Shown in pieces: positions 1 to 10,000 of a stretch of 64,000 nucleotides of DNA. The notes beneath the pieces were generated by a model. That model searched no databases, was not told the origin of the DNA, and worked only from the letters and a program-made list of their open reading frames with translations. The DNA is taken from positions 124,001-188,000 of the forward strand of contig NZ_VTER01000005.1 of the NCBI RefSeq assembly GCF_008180445.1. Direction: 5' to 3'. A program made the translations under genes and the position numbers. Origin of the DNA: Bacillus_AB infantis_B. Lineage in GTDB: Bacteria; Bacillota; Bacilli; Bacillales; Cytobacillaceae. Each line of letters starts with the position of its first letter. Position 1 is the stretch's first letter.

Positions 1-612
1 CCCATTCTCCTTCAAAGCTCTCATATAGCCCGAGAATCTCTTATTATTATCTAGTGAATTAGATGGGCCGCTCACATAGGCAATAGTCTTGTGGCCGCTG
101 TCAATCAAATGCGTGGTAGCCATAAATCCGCCCTGCTCATTATCCACTTCTACATGGAAAATATTATCATTCGGCAGCTTCCGGTCCAGCACTACCAGCG
201 GGAAACAATCTCTGGCAGACTCCAGGGCAATTTGATCGCTGATATTATGCGCCAGAATAATGGCACCATCAACTCTTTTTTCCTTAAGGAATTTGACTGC
301 AGTTGAATTCGCTCCGCCAATTGAACTGCATGCAATTAAGTCATATCCATTTGATGTGGCGAAATCTTGTACGCCTTTAATTAACTCAGAATAATAAGGG
401 CCTGATAAATCGCTCAAGATAAGCGCGATCGTATTCGTTTTATCCTTTTTCAAGTCTGAAGCAAGCCCATTCTTCTGATAGTTCAGCTCCCTGGCTGCTT
501 CCTCTACCCGCTGTTTGGTTTCCATACTGATTTTACTGCTGTTATTCAGTGCATAAGAAGCTGTAGACACTGCTACACCCGCCAGCTTTGCTACATCTTT
601 AATTGTTGCCAT
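1..612 (-). CDS. LacI-family transcriptional regulator (partial, C-terminus outside window)
   Basis: The first 204 codons are present and the gene runs off the left edge. The protein begins MATIKDVAKLAGVAVSTAS, the helix-turn-helix of LacI/GalR repressors. The hinge and the N-terminal part of the periplasmic-binding-like sugar domain follow (IALILSDLSGPYYSELIKG, then VDGAIIL). It lies 14 bp after the esterase gene and is the last visible gene of the leftward ABC importer operon. The two TGAAACGTTTC palindromes in the 4.6-4.8 kb control region are typical LacI-family operators and are the likely targets (inference). The inducer is probably a sophoro-oligosaccharide or sophorose, judged from the neighbours. 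Confidence 0.93.
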   Translation of the reverse strand, partial: MATIKDVAKLAGVAVSTASYALNNSSKISMETKQRVEEAARELNYQKNGLASDLKKDKTNTIALILSDLSGPYYSELIKGVQDFATSNGYDLIACSSIGGANSTAVKFLKEKRVDGAIILAHNISDQIALESARDCFPLVVLDRKLPNDNIFHVEVDNEQGGFMATTHLIDSGHKTIAYVSGPSNSLDNNKRFSGYMRALKENG

Positions 613-626
613 GCTTATTGCCTCCG

Positions 627-1421
627 TCAGAAACTGCTTGCATCTTCAATAGGCAGCCACCTTAAAATCTTTTGTATTGCCTGATCCCAATACGCCCAAT
701 TATGGTCGCCCTCCATAAACTCAGACGTGATCGGTATATTTAATTCTTTACACTTCTCAAAGAAACGAATGTTATGCTCATAGAGAAAATCTTCTGTACC
801 GCATGTTTGGTATAGCAGCGGCATTTCTCTATTCGAGTCTGCCAGTTCCTCTAATTTCCATATTATATCGTTCGCCGTCCGCGAGATATCTCCTTCTCCA
901 AAAACAAGAGACAGAGCCTTTGTTTTATCGCTATTCTCTTTTCTGACATTCTCCAGATGAAAGACCATATCAGCCACACCCGACATAGAGGCTGCCGCTT
1001 TGAACATATCAGGACGGTTCAGCACCCATTTCAGCGCACCAAAGCCTCCCATAGAATGTCCCGCAACAAAGTTATCTTCCTTTTTTGAAGATAAGGGGAA
1101 CATCGCCCTTGCTTTTAGCGGAAGCTCCTCGGTCAGATAGGTCCAATACTTGCCGCCATGGGCCATATCCGTATAATAACTGTTGTCTGCCTGAGGCATG
1201 ACAACAGCCAGGCCCAGCCCTTCCACATATCGTTCCAGCGAGGAGGTCCTTGTCCAGGCGGTATGATCATCACTGAATCCGTGAAGCAGAAACAAAACAG
1301 GGTATTCTTTCCTTCCGCTCCGCTCTTTTAAGCCGGAAACACTTTCTCCAGGCAAAATTACTTTCATGGAGACTGTTTTCGACAATACTTCTGAAGAAAA
1401 GCTGCATTCAATCAGCGGCAT
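627..1421 (-). CDS. Alpha/beta-hydrolase esterase (EstA/tributyrin esterase-like)
   Basis: A 264-residue esterase of the PF00756 (esterase D / antigen 85) type. The nucleophile elbow GHSMGGFG puts the catalytic serine near residue 123. LLHGFSDDHTAW supplies the oxyanion loop, and EGDHNWAYW near the C-terminus carries the likely catalytic histidine. There is no signal peptide, so it should be cytoplasmic. I chose the ATG at 1421 because AGGAG sits 8 bases upstream; the GTG three codons earlier abuts that site. It lies between the permease genes and the LacI gene in one leftward operon, so it may remove acyl groups from imported oligosaccharides (inference). The natural substrate is not shown. 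Confidence 0.85.
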   Translation of the reverse strand: MPLIECSFSSEVLSKTVSMKVILPGESVSGLKERSGRKEYPVLFLLHGFSDDHTAWTRTSSLERYVEGLGLAVVMPQADNSYYTDMAHGGKYWTYLTEELPLKARAMFPLSSKKEDNFVAGHSMGGFGALKWVLNRPDMFKAAASMSGVADMVFHLENVRKENSDKTKALSLVFGEGDISRTANDIIWKLEELADSNREMPLLYQTCGTEDFLYEHNIRFFEKCKELNIPITSEFMEGDHNWAYWDQAIQKILRWLPIEDASSF

Positions 1422-1493
1422 TTCCAACACTCCTGTCTATTTATATTTCCTTTAAAAGTTTGCATTTATTTAAAAGCGCCTTCTGCGTATGCT

Positions 1494-2315
1494 TTATTTA
1501 ATTCCTGAAACATTGAACCCTTCAACAATATACTTCTGGAAAATCGTGAAAATAATGATGATAGGGATGACCATCAGCGCAGAACCAGCCATCTGCAAAC
1601 CATAGTTGGTTACATTCTCATCCTGCAGAAGCGATAATCCCACTGATAAAGTATAAAGTGATTCATCATTTGCTACAATCAGCGGCCATAAGAAACTATT
1701 CCATGAGCCGATAAAAGTCAAAATCACCTGTACCGCAAGAATCGGCTTTGCCAGAGGGATGATGATCCGCATAAAAATATAAAACTCTCCTGCCCCGTCA
1801 AGCCTGGCCGCCTCAATCAGGTCATCAGGAATGGTGACCATGAACTGCCTTATCAAAAAGATATTAAAGGCAGCAATCAGACCCGGCAGGATAATCCCTG
1901 CCATCGTATTCGTCAATCCCATTTCATTCAGGATTAAATAGGTCGGAATCATGGTTACCTGCCCGGGAAGCATCATGGTGACTAAGACCACCATGAACCA
2001 GACTTCCTTGCCCCTGAAGCTGAACTTGCCGAACCCATATCCGGCCATCGTATTGAGCAATAAGCCGAACATTGAAAAGATGACAATGATCAGTGTGTTT
2101 ACAAGATACACATCAAAATTCAAATTCTGAAACAATTCAAGATAATGCTCAAAAGTCGGTGCCTTTGGAAACACTGTCGGAGGGATAGCCAGCACTTCTG
2201 TTTCATTTTTGAAAGAGCTCAATATCATCCAAATAAAAGGAAGAGCAACAAGCAATCCGCCGATCAGCATGATTCCGATCACAATTGACTTTTCAAATCT
2301 ATTTTTCAAGGTCAT
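1494..2315 (-). CDS. Carbohydrate ABC transporter permease (MalG/CUT1 type)
   Basis: A 273-residue inner-membrane permease with about six hydrophobic segments. The conserved cytoplasmic EAA loop (EAARLDGAGEFYIFMRIIIPL) contacts the ATPase. It ends in VEGFNVSGIK, typical of MalG-like subunits. The reading frame extends to a GTG at 2330, but AGGTGG lies just before the ATG at 2315, so the ATG is the better start. The other permease ends at 2327, giving an 11-base gap. No ATPase gene is nearby; a shared MsmX-type ATPase elsewhere would be usual for Bacillaceae. The probable cargo is sophoro-oligosaccharide, from context. Confidence 0.92.
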   Translation of the reverse strand: MTLKNRFEKSIVIGIMLIGGLLVALPFIWMILSSFKNETEVLAIPPTVFPKAPTFEHYLELFQNLNFDVYLVNTLIIVIFSMFGLLLNTMAGYGFGKFSFRGKEVWFMVVLVTMMLPGQVTMIPTYLILNEMGLTNTMAGIILPGLIAAFNIFLIRQFMVTIPDDLIEAARLDGAGEFYIFMRIIIPLAKPILAVQVILTFIGSWNSFLWPLIVANDESLYTLSVGLSLLQDENVTNYGLQMAGSALMVIPIIIIFTIFQKYIVEGFNVSGIK

Positions 2316-2326
2316 CGAATGCCACC

Positions 2327-3214
2327 TCACATAGTCTGATCTGATTTTCTAAACTTAAATTGAACCAGTGTAGCAACAATGACAATGGCAAACAGGACAA
2401 ATGATGCTGCTGCCCCATATCCAAATTCACTGTATTGGAAGCCTTCCTGATAAATGAACAGGGCAATAGAATTTGTCCCATTCAGAGGGCCGCCCTCTGT
2501 CATGACAAAAGGCTCTTCGAAAAATTGAAGCCAGCCAATCAATGTCGTGACCGTTACAAAGAAAGTAGCGAAGCTCATTGACGGCAGGGTAATCTTCGTT
2601 AGCTTCTGCCAGCGATTTGCCCCATCAATTTCAGCTGCTTCATAATATGTGCGCGGAATCGATTGCAGGGCCGCCAGGAAAATGAGCATGCTGACCCCAT
2701 TGCTTTTCCAGACCGCTAAAAGGATCAGGGAAAGCTTGGCGACGAAAGGGTCTTCCAGCCATGGCACTGCACTTAAGTTCACTGACTCTAATATATAATT
2801 GAACAGCCCGTATTCCTGGTTGTACAGAAAACTCCAGACAACTGCCACAGCCACGATGTTTGTGATGGATGGCATATAATAAATCACACGGAAGGCAGAT
2901 GACAGCCAGCTTCCGAGCATATTCAGGAAAAAGGCAATGATGAACGAGCTTCCCACAGCGAGCGGAACTCCGATGATTACATAGATAAATGTATTGCCCA
3001 AGGATTGCAAAAAAGCTTCATCTTGGAATAATTCCACGAAATTGTCTATGCCGATGAAATTGATATTGGACCAGTTCGCCAGTCCTGCAAGGTCCAAATC
3101 GGTAAAGCTTATGCCAAAAGCTATAATGATTGGCAGGAATGCAAATAACATCAGCAATAAGACAGCAGGTCCGATAAAGAAGAACGGTGTAAGCTTAGAT
3201 TTGTATTTATGCAT
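2327..3214 (-). CDS. Carbohydrate ABC transporter permease (MalF/UgpA, CUT1 type)
   Basis: A 295-residue sugar permease with six predicted membrane spans. The N-terminus has the PFFFIGPAVLLLMLFAFLP segment usual in MalF-like subunits, and the EAA loop reads EAAEIDGANRWQKLTKITL. A GGAGG ribosome site precedes the ATG at 3214. It follows the binding-protein gene after a hairpin terminator at 3249-3276, which should lower its expression relative to that gene. With the MalG-type partner it forms the membrane channel of the importer. Confidence 0.93.
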   Translation of the reverse strand: MHKYKSKLTPFFFIGPAVLLLMLFAFLPIIIAFGISFTDLDLAGLANWSNINFIGIDNFVELFQDEAFLQSLGNTFIYVIIGVPLAVGSSFIIAFFLNMLGSWLSSAFRVIYYMPSITNIVAVAVVWSFLYNQEYGLFNYILESVNLSAVPWLEDPFVAKLSLILLAVWKSNGVSMLIFLAALQSIPRTYYEAAEIDGANRWQKLTKITLPSMSFATFFVTVTTLIGWLQFFEEPFVMTEGGPLNGTNSIALFIYQEGFQYSEFGYGAAASFVLFAIVIVATLVQFKFRKSDQTM

Positions 3215-3248
3215 GGAAGTCTCCTTCCTCCTACCCTTTATAATAAAG

Positions 3249-3276
3249 AGGGGCGCAAGCAGATCTGCGCGCCCCT
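3249..3276 (-). terminator. Intercistronic hairpin after the sugar-binding protein gene
   Basis: Read on the minus strand, GGGGCGC and GCGCCCC form a strong stem followed by TCTTTATT. It lies between the binding-protein gene and the first permease gene. It probably acts as a partial terminator or 3' stabiliser that keeps binding protein in excess. Confidence 0.7.
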
Positions 3277-3292
3277 TCTATCTTTCTCTCAA

Positions 3293-4540
3293 TCATTCAG
3301 ATAAAACCTTGGCCGCTTCCTTCTTATAGTCAGCTATTGCCTTGTCGATATCTTTGCCTCCGCGATTGATTTCCTCTAATTGAGTGATCAGCTCCTGTCC
3401 TAACCTTTCAAATTCAGGTATAAGCGGGAGCGGCTGTGTAGACTCAAGCTGTTCGCCGAACGTGCTTACCATTGGGTCATCAGATAAAGCAGGATTTTCC
3501 CAGGCAGCCATATTGGCCGGGAGTTCACTGTTTGTTTCATACCACTTTACCTGCGTTTCCGGATCAGCCATCCAGTTGATAAAATCAAGCGCCAAATCCT
3601 TCTTGTCAGAATTATGGAAAACAGAGAAATGTGCTCCGCCCATCATAGATTTATTATTTTCAGCCTTTGGCATCACATGTACGTCCCATTTGCCTTCAAT
3701 TTCAGGAGCCCTGTCTTTAATGGTTCCGATATCCCAAGGACCGCTGAAGAACATAGGCTTTGAGCCATCCGCGAATGACTGGAAGAATTCTTTCCCTTTT
3801 TCCATCTGTGATAATTTTTCATCATAGAATAGATGGTGCAATTCCACAGCTTCTTTGAATGCCGGGCTGTCAAAGTTAGCAGACCCTTTGCCCACTTCAT
3901 AATCCCAGCCCTGCTGCCATGCCAGCATGAACGGGAACTGAGGATCACTCTTAGGCATATCGATGGCATATTGCCCGTCGCCGCGGGCAGCCAGTTTCCT
4001 TGAAGCATCAATCATATCGTCCCATGTCTCCGGTCCTTCCGGATAGCCGACTTCACCTAAGATATCAGTCCGATAGAATACCAGGCGTGTATCCACATAC
4101 CAGGGAATGGCTATTGTCTTATCTTCAAAAGTAGTGGTCCCGATCGCACCTTCATAGAAATTGTCGCTGCCCAGATTTTCATAGTCATCCAGATACTCTG
4201 TTAAATCAAGGAATGTCCCTGCTTCAGCAAACTCAGCCACCCAGGTAGTCCCGATTTGCAGTACATCCGGGCCTTTTCCTGACGCAACAGCCGTCAGCAG
4301 CTTGTCATGCGCATTAGCCCAGGGAATCGTCTGTACCTTAACGGTAACGCCCTCTTCATTTTCAAACTCTGTAACAAAATCATCCAGTGCCCCTGACATT
4401 GTCCATACTTCCAGCGTCTTATCGCTTCCTTTGCCATCCCCGCCCGCTTCATCACCAGATGAACAAGCGCCAAGCATGGCAACCAGACTGACCGCAAGTA
4501 ATGCTGCTGCCCATTTACTCCAATTCGATCTCTTAACCAT
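3293..4540 (-). CDS. Extracellular sugar-binding lipoprotein of the ABC importer (sophoro-oligosaccharide predicted)
   Basis: A 415-residue lipoprotein. The signal peptide ends in the lipobox LGAC with the lipidated cysteine at residue 26, followed by a Ser/Gly/Asp-rich linker. The body is a family 1 solute-binding fold (for example FYRTDILGEVGYPEGPETWDDM). It is the first gene of a leftward operon with two permeases, opposite a GH3 glucosidase and a GH94 1,2-beta-oligoglucan phosphorylase. That arrangement is known from Listeria innocua, where the equivalent binding protein takes sophoro-oligosaccharides, so the substrate here is inferred by analogy. AAGGGG lies 8-9 bases before the ATG. Confidence 0.9.
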   Translation of the reverse strand: MVKRSNWSKWAAALLAVSLVAMLGACSSGDEAGGDGKGSDKTLEVWTMSGALDDFVTEFENEEGVTVKVQTIPWANAHDKLLTAVASGKGPDVLQIGTTWVAEFAEAGTFLDLTEYLDDYENLGSDNFYEGAIGTTTFEDKTIAIPWYVDTRLVFYRTDILGEVGYPEGPETWDDMIDASRKLAARGDGQYAIDMPKSDPQFPFMLAWQQGWDYEVGKGSANFDSPAFKEAVELHHLFYDEKLSQMEKGKEFFQSFADGSKPMFFSGPWDIGTIKDRAPEIEGKWDVHVMPKAENNKSMMGGAHFSVFHNSDKKDLALDFINWMADPETQVKWYETNSELPANMAAWENPALSDDPMVSTFGEQLESTQPLPLIPEFERLGQELITQLEEINRGGKDIDKAIADYKKEAAKVLSE

Positions 4541-4900
4541 TATCTAAACACCCCTTTTAGAAAATATGATTCCGGAGAAGATTCCTCTCCCAAAGTCACC
4601 GAGAAAATTAGTGAAACGTTTCAACAACTAGATTATAAAACAGACTGAAATCGTTTTCAATATATTTTATGTTTTTTTGCACATTATCCCTAAAAACCTT
4701 TAAACAATAGCTTTATAGAGAGTTGGCATAAAAAGCTAATTAATCATATTCATTCTTTTCTATTGAAACGTTTCTCTAAATCTCTTATAGTTATTGGTGA
4801 AATCGATTACAACATTTCACCAACAGCCATTCTATTCCCACATTATACAGACAGATAACATTATCAATCGAGTCTGCAGCCAAAGGAGGAATCTTCATAT
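4541..4900. promoter_or_regulatory. Divergent control region of the sophoro-oligosaccharide locus
   Basis: This 360-bp region holds both promoters. Leftward: TTGAAA (4655-4660), 17 bp, TATAAT (4632-4637). Rightward: TTGAAA (4763-4768), 17 bp, TATAGT (4786-4791). The 12-bp palindrome TGAAACGTTTCA at 4612-4623 lies over the leftward start. A second copy, TGAAACGTTTCT at 4764-4775, overlaps the rightward -35. Two exact matches to the cre consensus TGWAANCGNTNWCA lie at 4646-4659 (over the leftward -35) and 4798-4811 (at the rightward start). This fits specific control by the local LacI protein plus CcpA repression. The binding proteins are inferred. Confidence 0.85.
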
Positions 4901-7063
4901 ATGAAGGACTTGCAGCAATTGGTCAGGGACATGACTTTAAATGAAAAAATTGCTCAGTTAATACAATTAGCGACACCATTTTTTAAAGGTTCAACTGACC
5001 AGGGAGAAATAACGGGACCTATGAAGGAAATGGGAGTCTCTCCAAAGATTATAGAAAACGCTGGATCTGTTCTTGGCGCATCAGGTGCTAAAAACATCAA
5101 AAGCATACAAGAGCAGCATTTGAAGAATAACCGATTGGGCATCCCGCTGCTTTTCATGTCAGATATCGTTCACGGGTACAAAACGATCTTCCCGATCCCG
5201 CTGGCCATAGGGTGTTCTTGGGACTTGGGGCTGGCTGAAAAAAGCGCGCAAATTGCAGCTCTGGAGGCATCTGTTTCCGGCATCCACGTAACGTTCGCCC
5301 CAATGGTTGACCTGGTCAGGGATCCCAGGTGGGGCCGTGTGATGGAATCGACAGGAGAAGACCCTTATTTGAACAGCGAGTTTGCCCGTGCCCAGGTGCG
5401 CGGTTTCCAGGGCAGCGATCTGACCAATGATCTGGAACGGGTAGCTGCGTGCGTAAAGCATTTTGCTGCATACGGTGCACCGGAGGGCGGACGGGACTAT
5501 AATACCGTCACGATGTCTGAACGCGATATGCGCGAATCATATCTGCCGGCTTATAAAGCTGCCCTGGATGAAGGATGCGAAATGGTCATGTCTGCCTTCA
5601 ACACTGTTGACGGGATTCCCGCCACAGGAAACAAGAAGCTGATGCGCGATATCCTCCGCGGGGAGATGGACTTTAATGGCGTGCTTATATCAGACTGGGG
5701 AGCGGTCAAGGAAATGATTCCCCACGGCATTGCAGAAGACGAAGCAGCCGCTGCTTTAAAAGCAATACAGGCAGGCATAGACATAGAAATGATGACAACC
5801 TGCTATGCAGATCACTTAAAATCTTTTGTTGACAGCGGCGATCTGGATGAAGGAATCATTGATGAAGCAGTGCTCAGGATCTTAAAGCTCAAGGAGAAGC
5901 TGGGATTGTTTGATAACCCGTACCGGGGAGCTGACGAACGGCTGGAGAAAGAACTGGTCATGTCAGAAAACCACCGCAAGGTTTCCCGTGAGCTTGCAGT
6001 AAAATCAGCGGTGCTTTTAAAAAATTCCGGGAATGTACTCCCGCTGGATAAAGGCTCAAAAATTGCCCTGGCCGGTCCTTTGGCCGACAGCGGCGACATA
6101 CTGGGCGCCTGGTCATGGCAGGGATCCAAAGAAGACACAGTAACTCTCAAAGAAGGGATCTTGCAGAAAATCGATCCTTCCCTTCTATCCGCGGCTTCCT
6201 GCTCCAGTATAGAAGCATTATCACAAGAAGAGGCAGCTGCAGCCGTAAAGTCCGCAGAAAAAGCTGATATTATATTGCTTGCCATGGGAGAAAGTTCGGA
6301 TATGAGCGGTGAAGCAGGCTCCCGAGCAAATATTAAGCTTCCTGAAGCTCAATTGAAACTTTTCAGGGAGCTCAAAAAAACCGGCAAGCCGATCGTGGTC
6401 ATTCTGTTTAACGGACGTCCGCTTGACCTTACAGACATTGCCGGCGAGGCAGATGCCATTTTGGAAGCCTGGCAGCCCGGTACTGAGGGAGGAGCTGCTA
6501 TCGCAGATATATTGTACGGGGATGAAAATCCGTCTGGCAAGCTGACCATGTCCTTCCCTTATACAGCCGGACAGGTTCCTGTCTATTATAATCACTATAA
6601 TACAGGCCGCCCTAAAGATGCACCGGATGCGCAGGAAAGATATGTATCACAATATCTGGACATTCCGAATGAGCCGCTCTTCCCCTTCGGATACGGATTA
6701 AGCTATACCACATACAGCTACAAGAATATGCACATCTCTGCTGACACGCTGTTTAAGGGGGAAAACTTAACTGTTTCCGCTGAAATTACAAACACTGGCA
6801 GCACAGTCGGAGAGGAAATCGTCCAATTCTATATCCGTGATGCTGTCGGGGAAGTCGTACGCCCTCTTAAGGAATTGAAAGGTTTTAAAAGGATCGCCCT
6901 TAAGCCTGGAGAGACAAAGAGAGCTGAGTTTTCTATAACCGAGGAGCAGCTCCGCTATCATCACGCAGATCTCAGCTTTACGAGTGACAATGGACAATTT
7001 TTCGCATACATCGGCTCAAGCAGTGATGAAGTATTGGAAGTTCCCTTTAAACTGCAATCATAA
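4901..7063 (+). CDS. Glycoside hydrolase family 3 beta-glucosidase
   Basis: A 720-residue GH3 enzyme with no signal peptide, hence cytoplasmic. The N-terminal barrel includes KHFAAYGAPEGGRDY and the nucleophile motif LISDWGAV with Asp265. A C-terminal alpha/beta sandwich (from about residue 390) and a fibronectin-III-like domain (about 610-715) follow. An AAAGGAGG site precedes the ATG. It is co-transcribed with the GH94 phosphorylase gene 16 bp downstream. In L. innocua the GH3 enzyme of the same arrangement cleaves sophorose and short beta-1,2-gluco-oligosaccharides, and the same role is inferred here. A general beta-glucosidase or xylosidase activity cannot be excluded from sequence alone. 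Confidence 0.92.
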   Translation: MKDLQQLVRDMTLNEKIAQLIQLATPFFKGSTDQGEITGPMKEMGVSPKIIENAGSVLGASGAKNIKSIQEQHLKNNRLGIPLLFMSDIVHGYKTIFPIPLAIGCSWDLGLAEKSAQIAALEASVSGIHVTFAPMVDLVRDPRWGRVMESTGEDPYLNSEFARAQVRGFQGSDLTNDLERVAACVKHFAAYGAPEGGRDYNTVTMSERDMRESYLPAYKAALDEGCEMVMSAFNTVDGIPATGNKKLMRDILRGEMDFNGVLISDWGAVKEMIPHGIAEDEAAAALKAIQAGIDIEMMTTCYADHLKSFVDSGDLDEGIIDEAVLRILKLKEKLGLFDNPYRGADERLEKELVMSENHRKVSRELAVKSAVLLKNSGNVLPLDKGSKIALAGPLADSGDILGAWSWQGSKEDTVTLKEGILQKIDPSLLSAASCSSIEALSQEEAAAAVKSAEKADIILLAMGESSDMSGEAGSRANIKLPEAQLKLFRELKKTGKPIVVILFNGRPLDLTDIAGEADAILEAWQPGTEGGAAIADILYGDENPSGKLTMSFPYTAGQVPVYYNHYNTGRPKDAPDAQERYVSQYLDIPNEPLFPFGYGLSYTTYSYKNMHISADTLFKGENLTVSAEITNTGSTVGEEIVQFYIRDAVGEVVRPLKELKGFKRIALKPGETKRAEFSITEEQLRYHHADLSFTSDNGQFFAYIGSSSDEVLEVPFKLQS

Positions 7064-7079
7064 AAAAGGAGAAGATACA

Positions 7080-10000
7080 ATGAACAGCTCTACTATAAAT
7101 ATACATTCAGGTGATCTAAGCTTCTCTTTTATGAAGAGCGGCGATGTGTTCAAGGTGTCTCATAGAGATACGATGATTAATCAGCTCCTCTCCAATCCGA
7201 TTGATGGCTCTTTAAACAATATTTATCTGCGTATTTTCAATGAGGGGGAAATCACGGCGATCCCCTTGCTCGGGATCCGCTCTGAATCAGCGGTTTCTGC
7301 CTCAGGATCATCCATCAGATGGACAGGGGAGGCAGAAGGCATACCATATGAAGTCACCTTCACATTAACGGATAAAAAGATCTGGTTCTGGGACGTGACT
7401 TTGGAGGGCTCCCATAAAGAAATCGATCTGCTCTACGGGCAGGACATCGGCCTGGCGGCTGAAGCCGCCGTCCGCTCCAACGAGGCATACACCTCCCAAT
7501 ATATAGATCATTCGGTTTTCAATGATGAACAAAAAGGATATGTTCTCTGTTCCCGCCAGAATCAGCCGCAGCAGGGACAGTTTCCTTATTTGCAGCAAGG
7601 CAGCCTTGGCAGGTCCGCAGGTTTTTCCACCGATGGATTTCAGTTTTTCGGTTTATCCTATAAAACAACGGACAAGCCCGCTGCACTGACAAAGCCCTCT
7701 CTGGAAGGTAAAGTTTCACAATATGAATTTGCATACACGGCACTGCAAACAGAAAAAACCATGCTGAATGGCCGGCACCGCTTTGTGTTTTACGGCCTGT
7801 TCAAAGAAAACCATCCTGATGCCGTAGCCCGTCTGGAATATCAAGAGGAAGTTGAATCTGAATGGGAGCAGTTAAACCGGGAAAAGATCACTTTTGGAGA
7901 TCAGATTGAGCGGGTAAAAATATCAAGCAGACTGGGAGCTCCAATTGAAACCATCGGACTTACCCAAGAGGAAATTGATCAATATTTTCCGGGCAGAATA
8001 TTAGAAGAGAAAAACGGGGATAGGCTTCTCTCCTTCTTTACAGATTCTTACGAACATATCGTTCTTAAAGAAAAAGAAGAGCTTGTTGAAAGGCCGCATG
8101 GCCATATACTGATGAATGGAAACAATGACAGAGTCCGTGAAGATGTACTCTCTACTACCTCTTATATGTATGGTGTCTTTAATTCTCAGCTTGCCGTCGG
8201 GAACAGCTCCATGAATAAGATGATGACCAATGTGCGCAATCCGCTTAACCTGCTGAAAACATCCGGGCAGCGCATTTACATTGAAATCGATAACCGCTAC
8301 CGGCTATTAACGATGCCTTCACTGTTTGAAATGGGATTCAATTATTCAAGATGGTATTACAAGACAAATGATGAAACTTTCATCATCACTGTATTCACCA
8401 CAGTCGGCAGCAAGGATGTCCAGCTTGACCTTAAAGCACAGAGCGGAAAATACTACCGCTATATGGTAACTGCCCAGATCTCAATGAATCAGAATGAATA
8501 CGCGGTCCCATTCCACTGCACGATGGACAATGATACTGTCTGCTATACTGCAGCGGGAAATTCAGACAGCAGCGGTATATACCCGGATCTCAGCTATCGG
8601 CTGACAGTGAGAGGAGCTGACTTCCAGCTGCTTGACGAAAGTGAACTTGCCTCAGGCACAGACTCTGCAGCGTCTCTTGCGGTTCTTAATATAGACTCCG
8701 CCAGCGATTGGACTATGCTGATACAAGGAGACTTATCCGGCGAATTTCCTGCGTTTGAAAAAAGGGATTTTTCTAAGGAAGCAGCGGAGTTCAGGAAATA
8801 TTATAAGGGTGTTTTGAATGGTTTTCATTTATCCCATCCGGAAGGCGATTCCGGGGAAATCGAAAAATTCAATGCATTGGCTCACTGGTATACCCATAAT
8901 ATGCTGGTCCATTTCTCGACACCGCACGGCCTTGAACAATACGGCGGCGCAGCCTGGGGAACACGCGATGTCAGCCAGGGGCCTGCTGAATACTTTATGG
9001 CGACCCAGAAGTATGAGACAGTCCGTGATATCATCCTGACGATATATACCCATCAATATGATGGAACAGGCAGCTGGCCGCAATGGTTCATGTTTGATCA
9101 ATATACGAAAATCCAGCAGCCCGAAAGCCACGGGGACATCATCGTATGGCCATTAAAGCTGGTCAGTGATTATCTGGAGGCCACAGGGGACTTTTCAATT
9201 TTGCAGGAACAAATCCCCTATATGGACCAGGAGTCTTTTACATTCACAGACAATCACGCTGCATTGCTCGATCACATTAAAAAACAGATCGCTTATATGG
9301 AAAGGCATTTTCTGCACGATACCTTCCTGCCTTCTTATGATGATGGAGACTGGGATGACACCCTGCAGCCTGCAAATCAGCTGCTGAAAAAATATATGGT
9401 CAGCTCCTGGACGGTATCATTGATGTTCCAATCAATAAAAAAGCTGGCAGATATGCTTTCAGCTGCGGATGTTCCTGAAGCAGCAAAGCTGAGGGAACTT
9501 GCTCAAGGGATTAAAAATGATTTCAACCGGTATATCTTATCTTCCAATGTCATTCCAGGCTTTATTTATATGGAAGACCCGGAGAAAGCAGAATTCATGC
9601 TTCATCCTACCGATACAGATACCGGCATACAATATCGCCTGCTGCCTATGCAGCGGGGCATCATCAGCGAAATCTTCACCCCTGAACAGGCAGCTGCCCA
9701 TTATAAGCTGATCAAAGAGCATCTGACCTTTCCGGATGGCGTCCGCCTGATGAACCGGCCGGCCAACTATGCCGGCGGAGTCAGCACCCACTTTAAACGT
9801 GCTGAGCAGGCAGCCAATTTTGGCCGTGAAATCGGGCTGCAGTATGTCCATGCCCATATCCGGTTTATAGAAGCCCTGGCCAAGCTGGGTATTCATGAGG
9901 AGATATGGCATGCCCTGTCTGTTATCAATCCAATCAAGATTCAGGACGCGGTGCCGAATGCTGCCCTCCGCCAAAGCAACGCATACTTCAGCAGCTCTGA

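Noticed and set aside
6984..7079. N-terminal extension of the GH94 protein to 1141 residues
   Set aside because: It would overlap the GH3 gene; a strong ribosome site fits the ATG at 7080.
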